The notes under the pieces were generated by a model that saw only the letters and a list, made by a program, of their open reading frames with translations, made no database searches and was not told the origin of the DNA. Below are positions 1 to 8,945 of a DNA stretch of 64,000 nt, piece by piece. A program made the translations under genes and the position numbers. How positions within the stretch are numbered: position 1 is the stretch's first letter; every line of letters starts with the position of its first letter. The stretch is from Prorocentrum cordatum (lineage: Eukaryota > Sar > Dinophyceae > Prorocentrales > Prorocentraceae), in the NCBI GenBank assembly GCA_963575745.1, contig CAUYUJ010014754.1, forward strand, positions 62,501 to 126,500, written 5' to 3'.

Positions 1-47
1 CGATGCACACACGCAAAGCGTCCGCGGACTTTCGCGCGCCGCCGGGA

Positions 48-269
48 TCACTCCCCCTGCGCCACCCCCTGCCCGTCCAGGTAGGAGGTGGGGGGGTACC
101 TAGGCGGACCGCCCCCGGCACCTGGGGCCACGGAGAGCCGGAAGTCCGCCGTGGCGTTGAAAAAAAATGCCAGCGACACCCGGCTCTGCGCGCCCTCGTT
201 CAGCACGTAGTGCCTGGCGGACAGGAAAGTGTCGTTCGAGATCTGCCGGAGGATCTCCCCCGAGTTAAC
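48..269 (-). CDS. 2-oxoglutarate/Fe(II) dioxygenase, C-terminal exon
   Basis: The frame begins VNSGEILRQISNDTFLSARH and continues through RVSLAFFFN to a C-terminal segment with YLDGQG. In the family this is the VN-x-G-D/E helix, then the distal iron-binding His (SARH, equivalent to H-R-V), then the R-x-S pair that holds 2-oxoglutarate. The 73 codons join in phase to the upstream exon if 270-468 is removed (CTC CTC G + TT AAC gives Leu-Leu-Val-Asn). A TGA follows at 48-50, so this is either the C terminus or a further exon boundary; the first 45 bases of the window again resemble the foldback family. Substrate unknown. Confidence 0.72.
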   Translation of the reverse strand, partial: VNSGEILRQISNDTFLSARHYVLNEGAQSRVSLAFFFNATADFRLSVAPGAGGGPPRYPPTSYLDGQGVAQGE

Positions 270-468
270 GAAGATCGAAGCAGAAAAAACGGCACACACA
301 CGCAAACTTTCGGAGCTCCGCGAGGCTTTCGTGGATCGGCGCTGGACCCCCCTCCTTGGCGCGCCGGTGGGGGCGCCGGTGGCGCCGACAGAGGGGTTCC
401 AGCGCCGATCCACAAAGTCCGCGCGGAGCTCCGAAAATTTATGTTTGTGCATATTTTGCCTCCTTCGC
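270..468. mobile_element. Foldback (TIR) element F1, complete insert between two dioxygenase exons; introner candidate
   Basis: The insert is almost a perfect hairpin. The left arm (TTTCGGAGCTCCGCG, then GTGGATCGGCGCTGG) is repeated in inverse orientation on the right (CCAGCGCCGATCCAC, then CGCGGAGCTCCGAAA), around a GC-rich centre of GGCGCC repeats. Complementarity continues outward through GGCA..GCAAA to the edges (GAAGATCGAAG on one side, CTCCTTCG on the other). Removing it restores the conserved protein frame. Splice signals are not canonical: on the coding strand the insert begins (G)CGAAGG and ends CTTC, so a GC donor is possible but no AG acceptor is present. Related copies occur at 40880-40957 and 47227-47360. 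Confidence 0.65.
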
Positions 469-625
469 GAGGAGTGCTCCCGGCCTGTTCGGCGCCCGGA
501 CCCAACGAGAGGTCCTGGCAGACCACACGACCAGGCAAGGCTCCCGCTCGGCGCGGTGCAGCAGTGTCAGCAGGGACGTGTCCACGTGTGGGCCGATTCC
601 GGGTGCGCCGAAGAGGGGGGCGTAG
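469..625 (-). CDS. 2-oxoglutarate/Fe(II) dioxygenase, exon carrying the HxD iron motif (partial gene)
   Basis: Minus-strand frame reads GIGPHVDTSLLTLLHRAE, followed by a segment with VVWSARTSRWVRAP and RPGALL. This matches the isopenicillin-N-synthase-like 2OG oxygenase core: the HVD supplies the first Fe ligands, LTLL is the usual strand after it, and the W-x-x-x-P-G-x-L-L-V-N run precedes the second His. The protein would use 2-oxoglutarate, O2 and Fe(II) to oxidise an unknown substrate, probably in the cytosol. The exon ends at CTC CTC G (469), exactly where a foldback element begins; the conserved continuation V-N-S-G-E resumes at 269. The 5' limit is uncertain. At 601-621 lies a 21-base string that recurs at 39389-39409, and it may mark the 3' end of the preceding intron. 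The rest of the gene is not visible upstream. Confidence 0.7.
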
Positions 626-942
626 GAAAAGGAGGAATGGGAATGTTTTTATGTCAATGTGGTGAGGCCTACAATGAAAGCTGATCGATACTCTCTCTCT
701 CTCTCTGATCTCATCCCGAACCGCAGGCTGAGGAACGCTCGCTCCTCGGCTGTATCCTGTATCCACCTACGGCGTATCATAACCTCGCCTCGATGTATAA
801 AAACCATTCACACGCCCCTCCCGCACACAACAACGTGCAGAGGTCGTGCCGAAGTTTTCCGCCTCGGTCGAAACTGGCCGCCTGTACGCCGCCGCGCGTC
901 GCAAGCCTCGAACTGTCTGCCCGCAACCGCTCGAGCCTCCAA
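622..942. other. No gene seen; short (CT)n run
   Basis: Contains a (CT)n run near 689-706 and otherwise unremarkable mixed sequence. It is probably intron or flank of the dioxygenase gene. Confidence 0.4.
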
Positions 943-1363
943 TCACGTAATTTTGCTCACGACACTGCGACTGCCCAGCCGCTCGTCGTTTGACCATACT
1001 CCCTCGTAGCCCGTTGGCGTCAGACCGAACATTTGTTGCTGGCGGTCTGTGGCGTACACGGCCACGAACTGCGTGTTCATTGTCCGTGATCGTGTCTTCG
1101 TCTGGGCCCTCGTCTTCGTCTCAGACTCCCCGACGGCCTCACAAGAACAGCCCACTAAACCCCGCAAGTTGTTCGCTATCGTGTGATAGCCGTAGCAACC
1201 CATCACCACACCGAACGTCAACAAGAACATCATCATCACTATCATCGTGCTGAAACATATTTTCGGCATCTGCATGGGTCGCTCCTGATGTCTCGTTGAC
1301 TGCTTTTGCGTTGCTGAGCATCATTGCTGCTGCCAGCAATGCTTTGGGTCCTTTGCCTGTCAA
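943..1363 (-). pseudogene. Hydrophobic C-terminal extension of copia-like polyprotein (remnant)
   Basis: Two overlapping minus frames read like one decayed coding stretch: a Met-, Ala- and Leu-rich stretch (KALLAAAMMLSNAKA, 1139-1363), then a transmembrane-like segment (MIVMMMFLLTFGVVMGCYGY, near 1245-1190). It lies directly downstream of copia RNase H-like sequence on the same strand. Assignment to the same element rests on position and strand only. Confidence 0.35.
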
Positions 1364-1406
1364 CTGCCCATCGGCATTTGTTTTTTAGAGAAAACTTCAT
1401 TCACGC

Positions 1407-1727
1407 TTACTGAAGAGATCGTCGCCACTGTCGAATCCCAGGTTGGCCCTCGCTCGCCACTCGGTGTTTTTGGGATGGCACTGCTTTCGTGTGCACAATC
1501 GCTGTGTTGTCCGCGGCCGGCTCTGTATGTACCTTGACATTCCTTTCCCCGCACTCTGCGTGAAGCCACGTCAGCTTGGTCTCGATGTGCTTAAGAACTA
1601 CAGCCTGTGGGTTGAATAATACATCGCGCTGCTGTCGAATCCAACATGCGGGGCTTGATCTTGCCTCGGGATCGCACGAACGCCAGTAGCTTCTGCATAT
1701 GAGGAGCCCCCCCACGACGGTCGTCAC
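1407..1727 (-). pseudogene. Ty1/copia-type RNase H, C-terminal part
   Basis: The frame contains LKHIETKLTWLHAECGERNV followed by KVHTEPAADNTAIVHTKAVP. This is the conserved end of copia RNase H (K-H-I-D-x-x-x-H-W-L-R ... V-x-x-x-T-x-x-N-x-A-D-x-x-T-K-P-L). The usual Asp of the N-x-A-D motif is replaced (NTAIV), and the frame breaks soon after, so the copy is dead. Parent function: retrotransposon polyprotein. Confidence 0.7.
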
Positions 1728-1905
1728 AGCAACGTAGCAGTCACTCTCTCTGCCTCGTGGCGCTTGGCAAACCTGACTTTTCGTGAACTCCCTGAGGCCC
1801 GTGTTTCCGAACTTCCGCGCGCGGCCTAATGTTCTCTCCTTGTCGTTAACGTCGCCTGTTCAGTCCGCATCTGATCAGGTGTTCAAGTAGTCTGTCTCGT
1901 CGCTC

Positions 1906-2220
1906 TCAGTGACCAATATGCCGTAGTGCGCGGTGCACTGCGAGCGCCTGGCCAGCCAGCGTAGCCTGTGTGTCTGGACCCGTCGGCGCGCTCAGCGACT
2001 TGCACAGGTCGTGCGCTGCGAACGGGACGTTAAGCCTGTACTTCAGCAAATGCATCAGGATCCCCGCGCGCCTGCTGTAACATCTCTTGTCTGTCGGGCT
2101 CACCAGTGGCAAAACCAAATCTTCCTTGCTCCACGTTTGCGCCACTGACGTGGGTGCTTCCTTGCGCTCGGACAGCCCCAGCTCCGACAAGATGTCATCG
2201 ATCTACTGTGCGCGGGGCGT
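1906..2220 (-). pseudogene. Ty1/copia-type reverse transcriptase, C-terminal connection segment
   Basis: Reads (ID)DILSELGLSERKEAPTS, then CYSRRAGILMHLLKYRLN and VPFAAHDLCKSLSAPT, then HRALRHIGH. This is the familiar copia stretch between the RT palm and RNase H (L-G-M-x-x-C-K-P-x-x-T-P, Y-R-S-x-V-G-x-L-x-Y-L, R-P-D-I-x-x-A-V, W-x-x-x-x-R-V-L-R-Y-L-x-G). Order and strand agree with the RNase H segment at 1407-1727. The frame shifts at about 2190. Confidence 0.68.
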
Positions 2221-3240
2221 CGTGGATCGTGCGCTTGCTCGCCCGGGCTCGCGCCGCCTTCGACCGCGACTGGGCCGATCCTATTTCTATGATGCTGGGC
2301 TTCAGCTAGGCCGCGGGCTCTGGGTTCTCCTTCAGTCAATTCAGCTCGGAGTCTGTGTCCATGCGCGTGGATGTCGCCCCGATGCGCCTCGAATGCCATG
2401 CTGTCATTCCAAGCTTGCTGAATCTGATCGGCTGATCTGGGCACTGATCGATGCCGATGCTCTTGGTCTGGTCCGCCATGTATGTGCGAAAGCCTCAGAA
2501 GCTTTTCCAATGGGCCTTCTGGGCGCCCGGCGCGTCGCCTCCGCGCGGCGCCCGAGTTGCGCCGCGCGGTGATCGAAAGGCCCCCCGGCACTTCTTGCGG
2601 CCCATGCCGCGAACGACCCTCCCAGCTCAAGACCTTCTCCATTGAACCCTCTGGTCGCGAACAGGCGCCTCCACTCGTCCTGTTCTCGCCCTCTCCTACC
2701 TGACCGATGGGGCGCGCTCGCCGTCTGGCAACTTCTCGATGGTCTCGGAGATCTCGAATATCTCCATCGCATGCATCTCCTTTTTTCCATTCCGCTTCGA
2801 TGGCCGTGACCACCTGCTGGTCGACGCGAAGGTGCTCGTCGTGCTGCCTCCCCTGGTGGGCGCGGTCGTCGCAGTCGGCCTCGTACTCTGGTCCGCCCAT
2901 GGGGGCCACCGCCCCCGCTGCGATCTGCTGCGACCGCGCCTCCTGCCACCCGAGGCCCGCGCCCATCTCCGCGGCCTCCGCCACGAGCTTACTTTGAGAT
3001 GCCGCGCCGGCCTTCCCATCGAGCCTGGACGGAGCGACGGGCGTCGCCGCGTCTCCCTCGAGGTCCTCGGGTGACCTTGCCGCTGCCGCGTGGCCGCCCC
3101 GCGGGGCTGGCGCTGGTGCTGCAGCGGCAACTGAGTCTGGGGCCACCGCTGGTTCCTGACCCGTTCCTCCGCTTGCTGCGCATGGAATTGCGGCGGGCCA
3201 TGGCGGCGGCGCCGGCGTGGCCGGGGTTGCCCGAGGCGCC
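2221..3240 (-). pseudogene. Frame-broken coding-like segment upstream of copia RT
   Basis: Long open minus frames with protein-like composition in places (for example DEHLRVDQQVVTAIEAEWKK) and frequent phase changes. It could be the 5' part of the same copia element or unrelated host sequence; no catalytic motif was recognised. It ends in the (CT)n tract and assembly gap. Confidence 0.3.
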
Positions 3241-3272
3241 CCGCGTGTTTTTTTTTGTTGCCCACCCCCATC

Positions 3273-3275
<3 letters not shown>

Positions 3276-3327
<52 letters not shown>

Positions 3328-3383
3328 GTTCTCACTCTCTCTCTATCTCTCTCTCTTTCTCTCTATGTTTTTTTTCTTTTTTT

Positions 3384-3457
<74 letters not shown>

Positions 3458-3509
3458 CTCTCTCTCTCTCTCTCTTCTCTCTCTCTTTCTCTCCTCTCTT
3501 TCTCTCTTG

Positions 3510-3542
<33 letters not shown>
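3276..3542 (+). repeat. (CT)n microsatellite with T-runs and TTTC at the gap edge
   Basis: Almost pure CT dinucleotide with T-rich interruptions, ending in TTTC repeats that run into the assembly gap. Ser/Leu or Arg/Glu open frames across it are artefacts of the repeat. Confidence 0.98.
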
Positions 3543-3642
3543 NNNNNNNNNNNNNNNNNNNNNNNNNNNNNNNNNNNNNNNNNNNNNNNNNNNNNNNNNN
3601 NNNNNNNNNNNNNNNNNNNNNNNNNNNNNNNNNNNNNNNNNN
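3543..3642. other. Assembly gap (100 N)
   Basis: One hundred consecutive N, a fixed-size placeholder within a simple repeat; the true distance is unknown. Confidence 0.99.
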
Positions 3643-3870
3643 ACTCCGGCATCAGCCTCGGGGGCGGGCTGGCCATCTGAGCAACGGAAGAAAGCGGGGT
3701 CGTCTGCGCCGACATTGGCGTGTAAGCTGCCTGCGTAAGGTCTCGCGTAGGCGCCCTCGTTACCACTGTAGCGTGCCGCCGAGCGGCCCGCGTCAGCCAC
3801 CGTTTGAGGTCGCTGTGCCATATCGCGTAAACCCGTTTCTTTTCGTTGCTCATCTGTTCTGTGGGCGACC
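3643..3870 (-). mobile_element. MITE-M copy 1 (truncated by gap)
   Basis: On the minus strand it starts GATGAGCAACGAAAAGAAAC and continues TACGCGATATGGCACAGC. The same backbone recurs at 12062-12402, 18765-18960 and 19188-19365, where the far end is the inverse (GCGTCGCTCATC). Internally TTACGCG-like words repeat every 30-45 bases. It translates without stops (AIWHSDLKRWLTRAARR), so a coding origin is not excluded. Confidence 0.5.
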
Positions 3871-3883
3871 TAGCTAGAGGGAA

Positions 3884-4039
3884 AACAAACCTACCTCGCT
3901 TTTGACCACCCTCGCTTCCAAGAGATACCAAACGATGCCAAATTGCGGCCTGTACTGGTCAGGCCGCTTGACGAGGAGGCGCGTGGTATGGCTTGGTTTT
4001 GCCTGGAAGCGAAAGCGGGGTAGGTAATTCACGCTCTGA
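3884..4039. mobile_element. MITE-B copy 1
   Basis: About 155 bases. Ends are inverted: ACCTACCTCGCTTT at the left and AAAGCGGGGTAGGT at the right, followed inward by CGCTTCCA / TGGAAGCG. The centre is a further hairpin (GCGGCCTG..CAGGCCGC), so the whole unit folds back. A copy with few differences lies about 1 kb downstream. Confidence 0.75.
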
Positions 4040-4171
4040 CTAGCTAAGATCCCAGGGGCGAGGCCACTGAGTGGGCAAAGTAATTGGACTCTCCTTCAGC
4101 ACTTGAGCGATGTTGGCATTCCCGCCTTCTCGGGACCCCGGCGCTCGAGGTCGGCCCGAGGGGCCCTCAAT

Positions 4172-4332
4172 GAAGGGGCCCCAGGACACACAAATAAATA
4201 CACACAAATAAAAAGATTCCCCATATTTTCCAATATTTTCTGGGGTTCTGTCTTCCCCCCCACTTCCCATATTTTCCTATATTTTCTGGGAATCGACGAA
4301 TAATTGTGTCTGTGTGTTTCTTCCCCTCCTGA
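4172..4332. repeat. Dispersed repeat G copy 1 (160 bp, ATATTTTC-rich)
   Basis: Begins with a GGCCCC word and CAGGACACACAAATAAATAC, contains two diverged tandem halves of CCCATATTTTCC..TATTTTCTGGG separated by TTCCCCCCCAC, then an ATCGACGA word, and ends TGTGTCTGTGTG..CCCTCCTGA. Five copies in the window share the same ends. No protein-coding content. Confidence 0.85.
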
Positions 4333-4575
4333 CTCAACACGGCTCAAGAGGTAATCAAAACCGCCCAAGAGGCCCTAAGACGACCAGAGGGGGCCCCAAA
4401 GAAGGGCCCAAACGACGCGGGGGCGGATCTTTGGGGTCGTTTCTGGGCCTTCTCTCTTTCCTCCGCTCCCTGGAGGTGGTGCTTCCTTCTTCGGGGATAC
4501 TCCAGGTGTTATCCTCTGCGGGGGAGGGGGGAGGAGGTGCCGGCCGATAACCCAACCCTTTCCGTCTGAACGACC

Positions 4576-4793
4576 CCACGTGCGCCCGCGAGCACCAATA
4601 CTGCGCGCCCCCTTCTCTCGCCATCGCTCGGACGTCCATTCCCTGTGCTTTTTTCGGTTCCGTGCGTGGTTTTTCCGCCAAATGATCAAGGATGCTCCTC
4701 GATGGCCCTCGCCGAAGGGAAAAGGCACACACGTCCGAGCGATGCCAAGGCCACGTGCGCCCGCGAGCACCAATGCTGCGCGCCCCCTCTTCG
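4576..4793. mobile_element. MITE-A copy 1 (4620-4746) bracketed by 43-bp direct repeats
   Basis: The element has inverted ends GCCATCGCTCGGACGT and ACGTCCGAGCGATGCC and an inner GATGCTCCTCGATGG block. Its flanks repeat in direct orientation: the word CCACGTGCGCCCGCGAGCAC and about 20 further bases occur at 4576-4618 and 4752-4793 with very few differences. Such a repeat is much longer than normal target-site duplications. Confidence 0.8.
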
Positions 4794-4894
4794 GACCTGC
4801 GCAGCCGACGAGGTCGGCTTATTTTTTGGGGGGGGCAGGGGCGGCGGGCGGGCCCGAGAACCCAGGTTCCTTTCGCACCCCTATTAATAAGGGG

Positions 4895-5052
4895 CAAACA
4901 AACCTACCTCGCTTTTGACCACCCTCGCTTCCAAGGGATACCAAACGATGCCAAACTACGGCCTGTACTGGTCAGGCCGCTTGACGAGGAGGCGCGTGGT
5001 ATGACTTGGTTTTGCCTGGAAGCGAAAGCGGGGTAGGTAATTCACGCTCTGA
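4895..5052. mobile_element. MITE-B copy 2
   Basis: Same orientation and ends as copy 1; the homology spans from AAACAAACCTACC to TTCACGCTCTGA, which defines the element limits. Confidence 0.75.
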
Positions 5053-5284
5053 ATTAAAACAGCCTCCTGCTGTTTACCACAATGCTCAGAGGTCCATGAG
5101 CATCGCTCATCCGGCCCCCATCCCCAGCGGCGTGGCCCGGACGCCGCTGGCCGATTTGCCCCGCAGATGGGGGGATATGGGGATAATTATAGGCCGTTTC
5201 CTCCGGGCTTCGAGGAGCGTATCCCCAACTGGGGACGGTGATGTCGTTGGGGTCGCGAAGGGGATGAGGATGGGGATGGGGGTC

Positions 5285-5447
5285 GGGCGACGATATCTAT
5301 ACATATCCACTGCTCCCGGCCAGGCCAATCCTGGGCCCAAGAGCTGTGTATACGCCCTCCTGGCTTGGCCAGGGAGGCATATACACCACTCCTGGGCCCA
5401 GGATGGGCCTGGCCAGGAGCAGTGGATATGCATAGATCTCGTCGCCC
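5285..5447. repeat. 163-bp near-perfect palindrome (long hairpin)
   Basis: The left arm starts GGGCGACGATATCTATACAT and the right arm ends, in inverse, GGGCGACGAGATCTATGCAT. About 80 bases per arm match with a handful of substitutions, through CCACTGCTCC, GGCCAGGCC and ATCCTGGGCCCA, around a small loop of GGC/GCC. No second copy was found in the window. It could be a foldback transposon or a hairpin RNA precursor; neither is proven. Confidence 0.85.
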
Positions 5448-5580
5448 TAGGTGAAACAATACTGAGTCTAGACCCCTGCAAGCCAAGATCTGGGGAGCCG
5501 GACCGCCAGAGCTCCCTCCGACCGGCAGGCCGCAGCCCCTGACCCAGAGCAAGGGGTGAAGCCTGATCATTCTCTTAGGG

Positions 5581-5749
5581 TACACCCTGCGAAATGCTTA
5601 AGAAATCATGGGTTAAGAAATTCATAGTCTCAGAATTTTAATAAAACCCCGAACTTCTATCAAAATCTTAGGAATTCAATTGAAACATTAAGAATAATCG
5701 AGACTCTGGCCGAAAATGTAAGTTTTCTTGAGCATCGCCTGAGGTGTAG
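5581..5749. mobile_element. MITE-C copy 1
   Basis: AT-rich 169-bp unit in a GC-rich background. The left end TACACCCTGCGAAATGCTTA is inverted at the right (..AGCATCGCCTGAGGTGTA). The core TTCATAGTCTCAGAA..TAAGAATAATC is conserved in the copy at 18982-19150. Confidence 0.78.
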
Positions 5750-6184
5750 AGGGCTCAGGGTGAAATCCACATGGGCTTCTGCACCTCGAAGATCAAAATC
5801 TGTCTTGTGATTCACCCTTTTGAAGATTCGAGCCTCGAACATCCATCGAGAAGGCATTTCAGATTTCACCATTTGCCCCCACCCAGAGAAAACGCTCGGG
5901 AAGCAAGCATCTGCTGATCGCGCCCGGCCGCCTTCTCGCCGGGCCTCCCGGATCGTCTCGGGCTAGTCCGGCGGGCCGCTCGCGCTTCTTGTTGGCTCGC
6001 TGACGCCCGCCATGGCGACAACGCGAAAATCATGGACGGTCTATGCAAAGTCCATGGTGTCAGCCTCGTCTTCGCCCTCTTGGGGGTGCTCTCTGGGGGA
6101 CCTTTTTCAGCATCTTGGGCCGTCTTGAGCCTATCTTTGGCGTCCTGAAGGAACTCTGGCGTGTTGGGGCCCTTCTGAAACCGA
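5750..6184. other. No gene recognised
   Basis: Mixed unique sequence with no family-like reading frame on either strand. Confidence 0.4.
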
Positions 6185-6420
6185 GTGGGCCACTCCCCGT
6201 CGTCGTCGTCGACGCCGCCGCCGCCGCCGCTCCGCCGCCGCCTCCGCCACCGTTGTCGTCGTCGTCGTCGTCGTCCCTCCCCATCGTCATCGTCGTCGTC
6301 GTCGTCCCTCGTTCCTCTCGTCGCCGCCGCCGCAACCACCGTCTTCGTCGTCGTCCCTCCTCCTCCTCGTCGTCGAGGGGGAGGGGCCTCCTCACCCTCG
6401 TCGTCGTCGTCCCTCCTCCT
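6185..6420. repeat. (CGT/CGC)n triplet-rich tract
   Basis: Imperfect GTC/CGC/CCT triplets; open frames through it are homopolymeric (Ser, Arg, Asp) and not genes. Confidence 0.9.
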
Positions 6421-6439
6421 CGCTCCCCCCTCCCGCCCA

Positions 6440-6690
6440 GTTCTGTGGGCTGCGTTCGAAGCAGGCTCACACTTTGAAGACAGGCCGTCCTCGGCCCTTG
6501 TAGTTGCTGGGGGATCTTTAGAAGAATGTGCGCGGCGAAGCGGGCAACCCTCCATCTTTGGAACTTCTGGAAACTCTTGAAACGAATGTGTGCGGCGCTA
6601 GGGATAAGACCCGCATATGATAACACACCCACCCTCCATCCGTCATTTTTGGAAATCCAAGCTTCGGGAATATCCGCCACCGTTCCGCGA
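6440..6690. repeat. Degenerate 85-bp repeat, outlying copies
   Basis: Two to three units with the words CCCTCCATC, TTGAAACGAATGTG and GCGGCGCTAG in the order also found in the array at 24800-25720. Confidence 0.6.
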
Positions 6691-7040
6691 GACACCCAAT
6701 GGAGTGCCCTCGAGTCCGTCAGAGTTCTGCACACAACATGGTATACTGCTTAAAAAAGGGCCCACAACCAGGGGTTCCAGGCGCTCTTGGGCGCTCCTGG
6801 GGTTTTGGCGCGTGCTCTCGCTGGACTTTCCCGGAGGCAGGAGAGCCATCAAACACGCAAGGGTCAGCCGCAACGGGTTACATCTGGATGTCGCCCATCA
6901 CATCACGACTGATCTGAACGTCTGTCCGCCCAGCCCTGGGGAGCAGCAGGGCGCGGTCCGGGGAGCAGCAGGCGGCGGGGCGGAGCCCCTAGAGGGCCAC
7001 GGAACGTGCTACCGTAGGGGTGAACCAACATGGGCGCGGT
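6691..7040. other. No gene recognised
   Basis: No family-like protein and no clear repeat apart from weak GC-rich motifs near 6940-6990. Confidence 0.4.
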
Positions 7041-7870
7041 CAGGCGTGCGATTCCTGCCGATAGGGCATTCGGTGGAGCTCCCATCTGGAGCAACTGAAC
7101 GTGCCAGGGGCGTGTCGAAATGGGCACGGTCACGCATGCGATTCCTGCGAATGGGGCCTTAGGTGGAGCTCCCTATGGGGCCACGTGTGATGGGTGTGCC
7201 AACGTGGGCACGGTCGCGCATGCGTCTCCTGCCACTGGGGCATTCGGTGGGGCTCCTCATGGGGCCACCAAACGCGTGTGTGCCGAAATGTTGTGGAGAA
7301 GGCGTGCGGAAGCAACCACTAGGGCCTGAGGCGGAGCTCCATATGCGGCCACGAAGCGTGTGAGGGGTATGCTAAAGTGTGGTGAAGGCGGCAGGCGGGC
7401 GCAACCACTGGGGCCTTCGGTGGAGCTTCCTCTGGGGCCACGAACTGTGTGAGCGGTGCGCCCAAGTGGGGTGGCGGCGGCATGCCGGCGCAACCGCAGG
7501 GGCCTTTAGGTGGAGCTCCATTTGGGGCCACAAGACGTGTGAGGGGTGTGCCAAAGTGGGGTGGCGGCGGCATGTGGGCGTAAGCGCAAGGGCCCAGGTA
7601 GAGCTCCCGATGGGGCCACGAAGCGCGTGAGGGGTGCGACAAAGTGAGGCCCAACCCAGTTAGGCCGTAGGTAGAGCTCCCTATAGGGCCACGAAGCGTG
7701 TGAGGGGTGCGGCAAAGTGGCAGCATGCGGGGGCGACCACTTTGACCCTTGGTGGAGCGCCCTATGAGGCCACGAAGCGTGTGAGCGGTGCGCCAGTGGG
7801 GTGGCGGCGGCACGCGTGCGCAACCACTGGGGCCTTAGGTGGAGCTCCCTATGGTGCCAAGAAGCGTGTA
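7041..7870 (+). repeat. Degenerate array H1 (about 75-90-bp units)
   Basis: About ten units, each carrying GGTGGAGCTCCCTATGGGGC and CACGAAGCGTGTGAGGGGTG or close variants. Spacing varies from about 75 to 90 bases. The same core occurs in regular 77-bp form at 19680-20575. Open frames on both strands are by-products. Confidence 0.85.
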
Positions 7871-7899
7871 ACACAGGATGGTTGGGAACAAGTGGCACG

Positions 7900-8350
7900 C
7901 ATGCAGCTGCGCAAGATAAACAACTGTGACACCGTGGGGAATGCCTGCCCCAGGGTGGCTGGATTTCTTATACCCGACGCCACCCTGGGGGTATGAGCTT
8001 TCCAGCCTCCCTGGGGCAAGCGTCACCGACAACCGAGAAGTATATTGTATACCGTCCTTCGTCCGCATAAGTTGGGTGGGCCACCATGGAGGATGCGGGA
8101 CCCCAAGGAACGACGACGGCCAGAACGGCCACGACGGCGACGGCGACCACGGCGCTCGATGGGCCCGTTGTGCCACCATCGAAGGAACGGGCCCTGAAGG
8201 AACGACCGCGGCCACGGCGGCCACGCTGGCGACCACAGCCCGCCAGGAGAGTGGGCTCTGGAGGAACCCGGGCCCTGCACCCCCCCCCTCCCTCCCCCCA
8301 GGCATGGCGCTTCGCCCCGAGCCGCTTCCTGGCGGCCCCAGGCGCGTGCA
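7900..8350. other. No gene; inverted CCCCAGG motifs and GC-rich minisatellite
   Basis: At 7935-8015 the words GCCTGCCCCAGGGTGGCTGG and CCTCCCTGGGGCAAGCGTC are partly inverse to each other. Then follow CCACGACGGC-type and CCACCGAAGGAACGG-type repeats to about 8230. No coding motif. Confidence 0.45.
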
Positions 8351-8354
8351 GAGG

Positions 8355-8450
8355 AGGAGGAGGAGGAGGAGGAGGGAGGAGGAGGATGAGGAGGAGGAGG
8401 AGGAGGAGGAAGGAGGAGGAGGTGAGGAGGAGGAGGAGGAGGAGCCCCTG
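8355..8450 (+). repeat. (GGA)n microsatellite
   Basis: GGA triplets with short interruptions. Confidence 0.95.
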
Positions 8451-8699
8451 GGCCCTCCCCTCCCGAAGGGCTCCCCGCCCGAGCTCAGGGGCCCCTTCCG
8501 ACAGGCCGCCCCGGGGCCCGCGCCGAGGGCCTCCGCCCGCGCGCGGGGCGGAGCGCCGTCGACGTGCTCGTCGACGCCGCCGTCGTCGGCGCCGCGGGGG
8601 CCGCGCTGCGAGGGCGCCGCCTGGGGGCTCCGCCGCCCGCGAGGGGGGCCTCGCCGGGCCACGCGCCGCCGCGCCCGCGAGGGGGGCCTCGCCGCCCCG

Positions 8700-8847
8700 C
8701 GCGGCGGCGGCGGCGGCGCCGCCGCCGTCACCGTCATCGCCGCCGCCGCCGTCGTCCTCGTCGTTTCCGTCGTCGTCGTCGCCGTCGTCGTCGCCGCCGC
8801 CGCCGCCGCCGTCGTCGTCGTCGCCGCCGCCGTCGTCGTCCTCGTCG

Positions 8848-8896
<49 letters not shown>

Positions 8897-8945
8897 TGCT
8901 GTCGGCGTCGCCGCCGTCATCGTCGTCGTCGGCGGCGGCGACGCC
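8700..8945 (+). repeat. (CGT/CGC)n microsatellite
   Basis: Long run of CGTCGTCGC and GCCGCC triplets preceded by very GC-rich DNA (8450-8700) with no recognisable gene. Confidence 0.95.
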
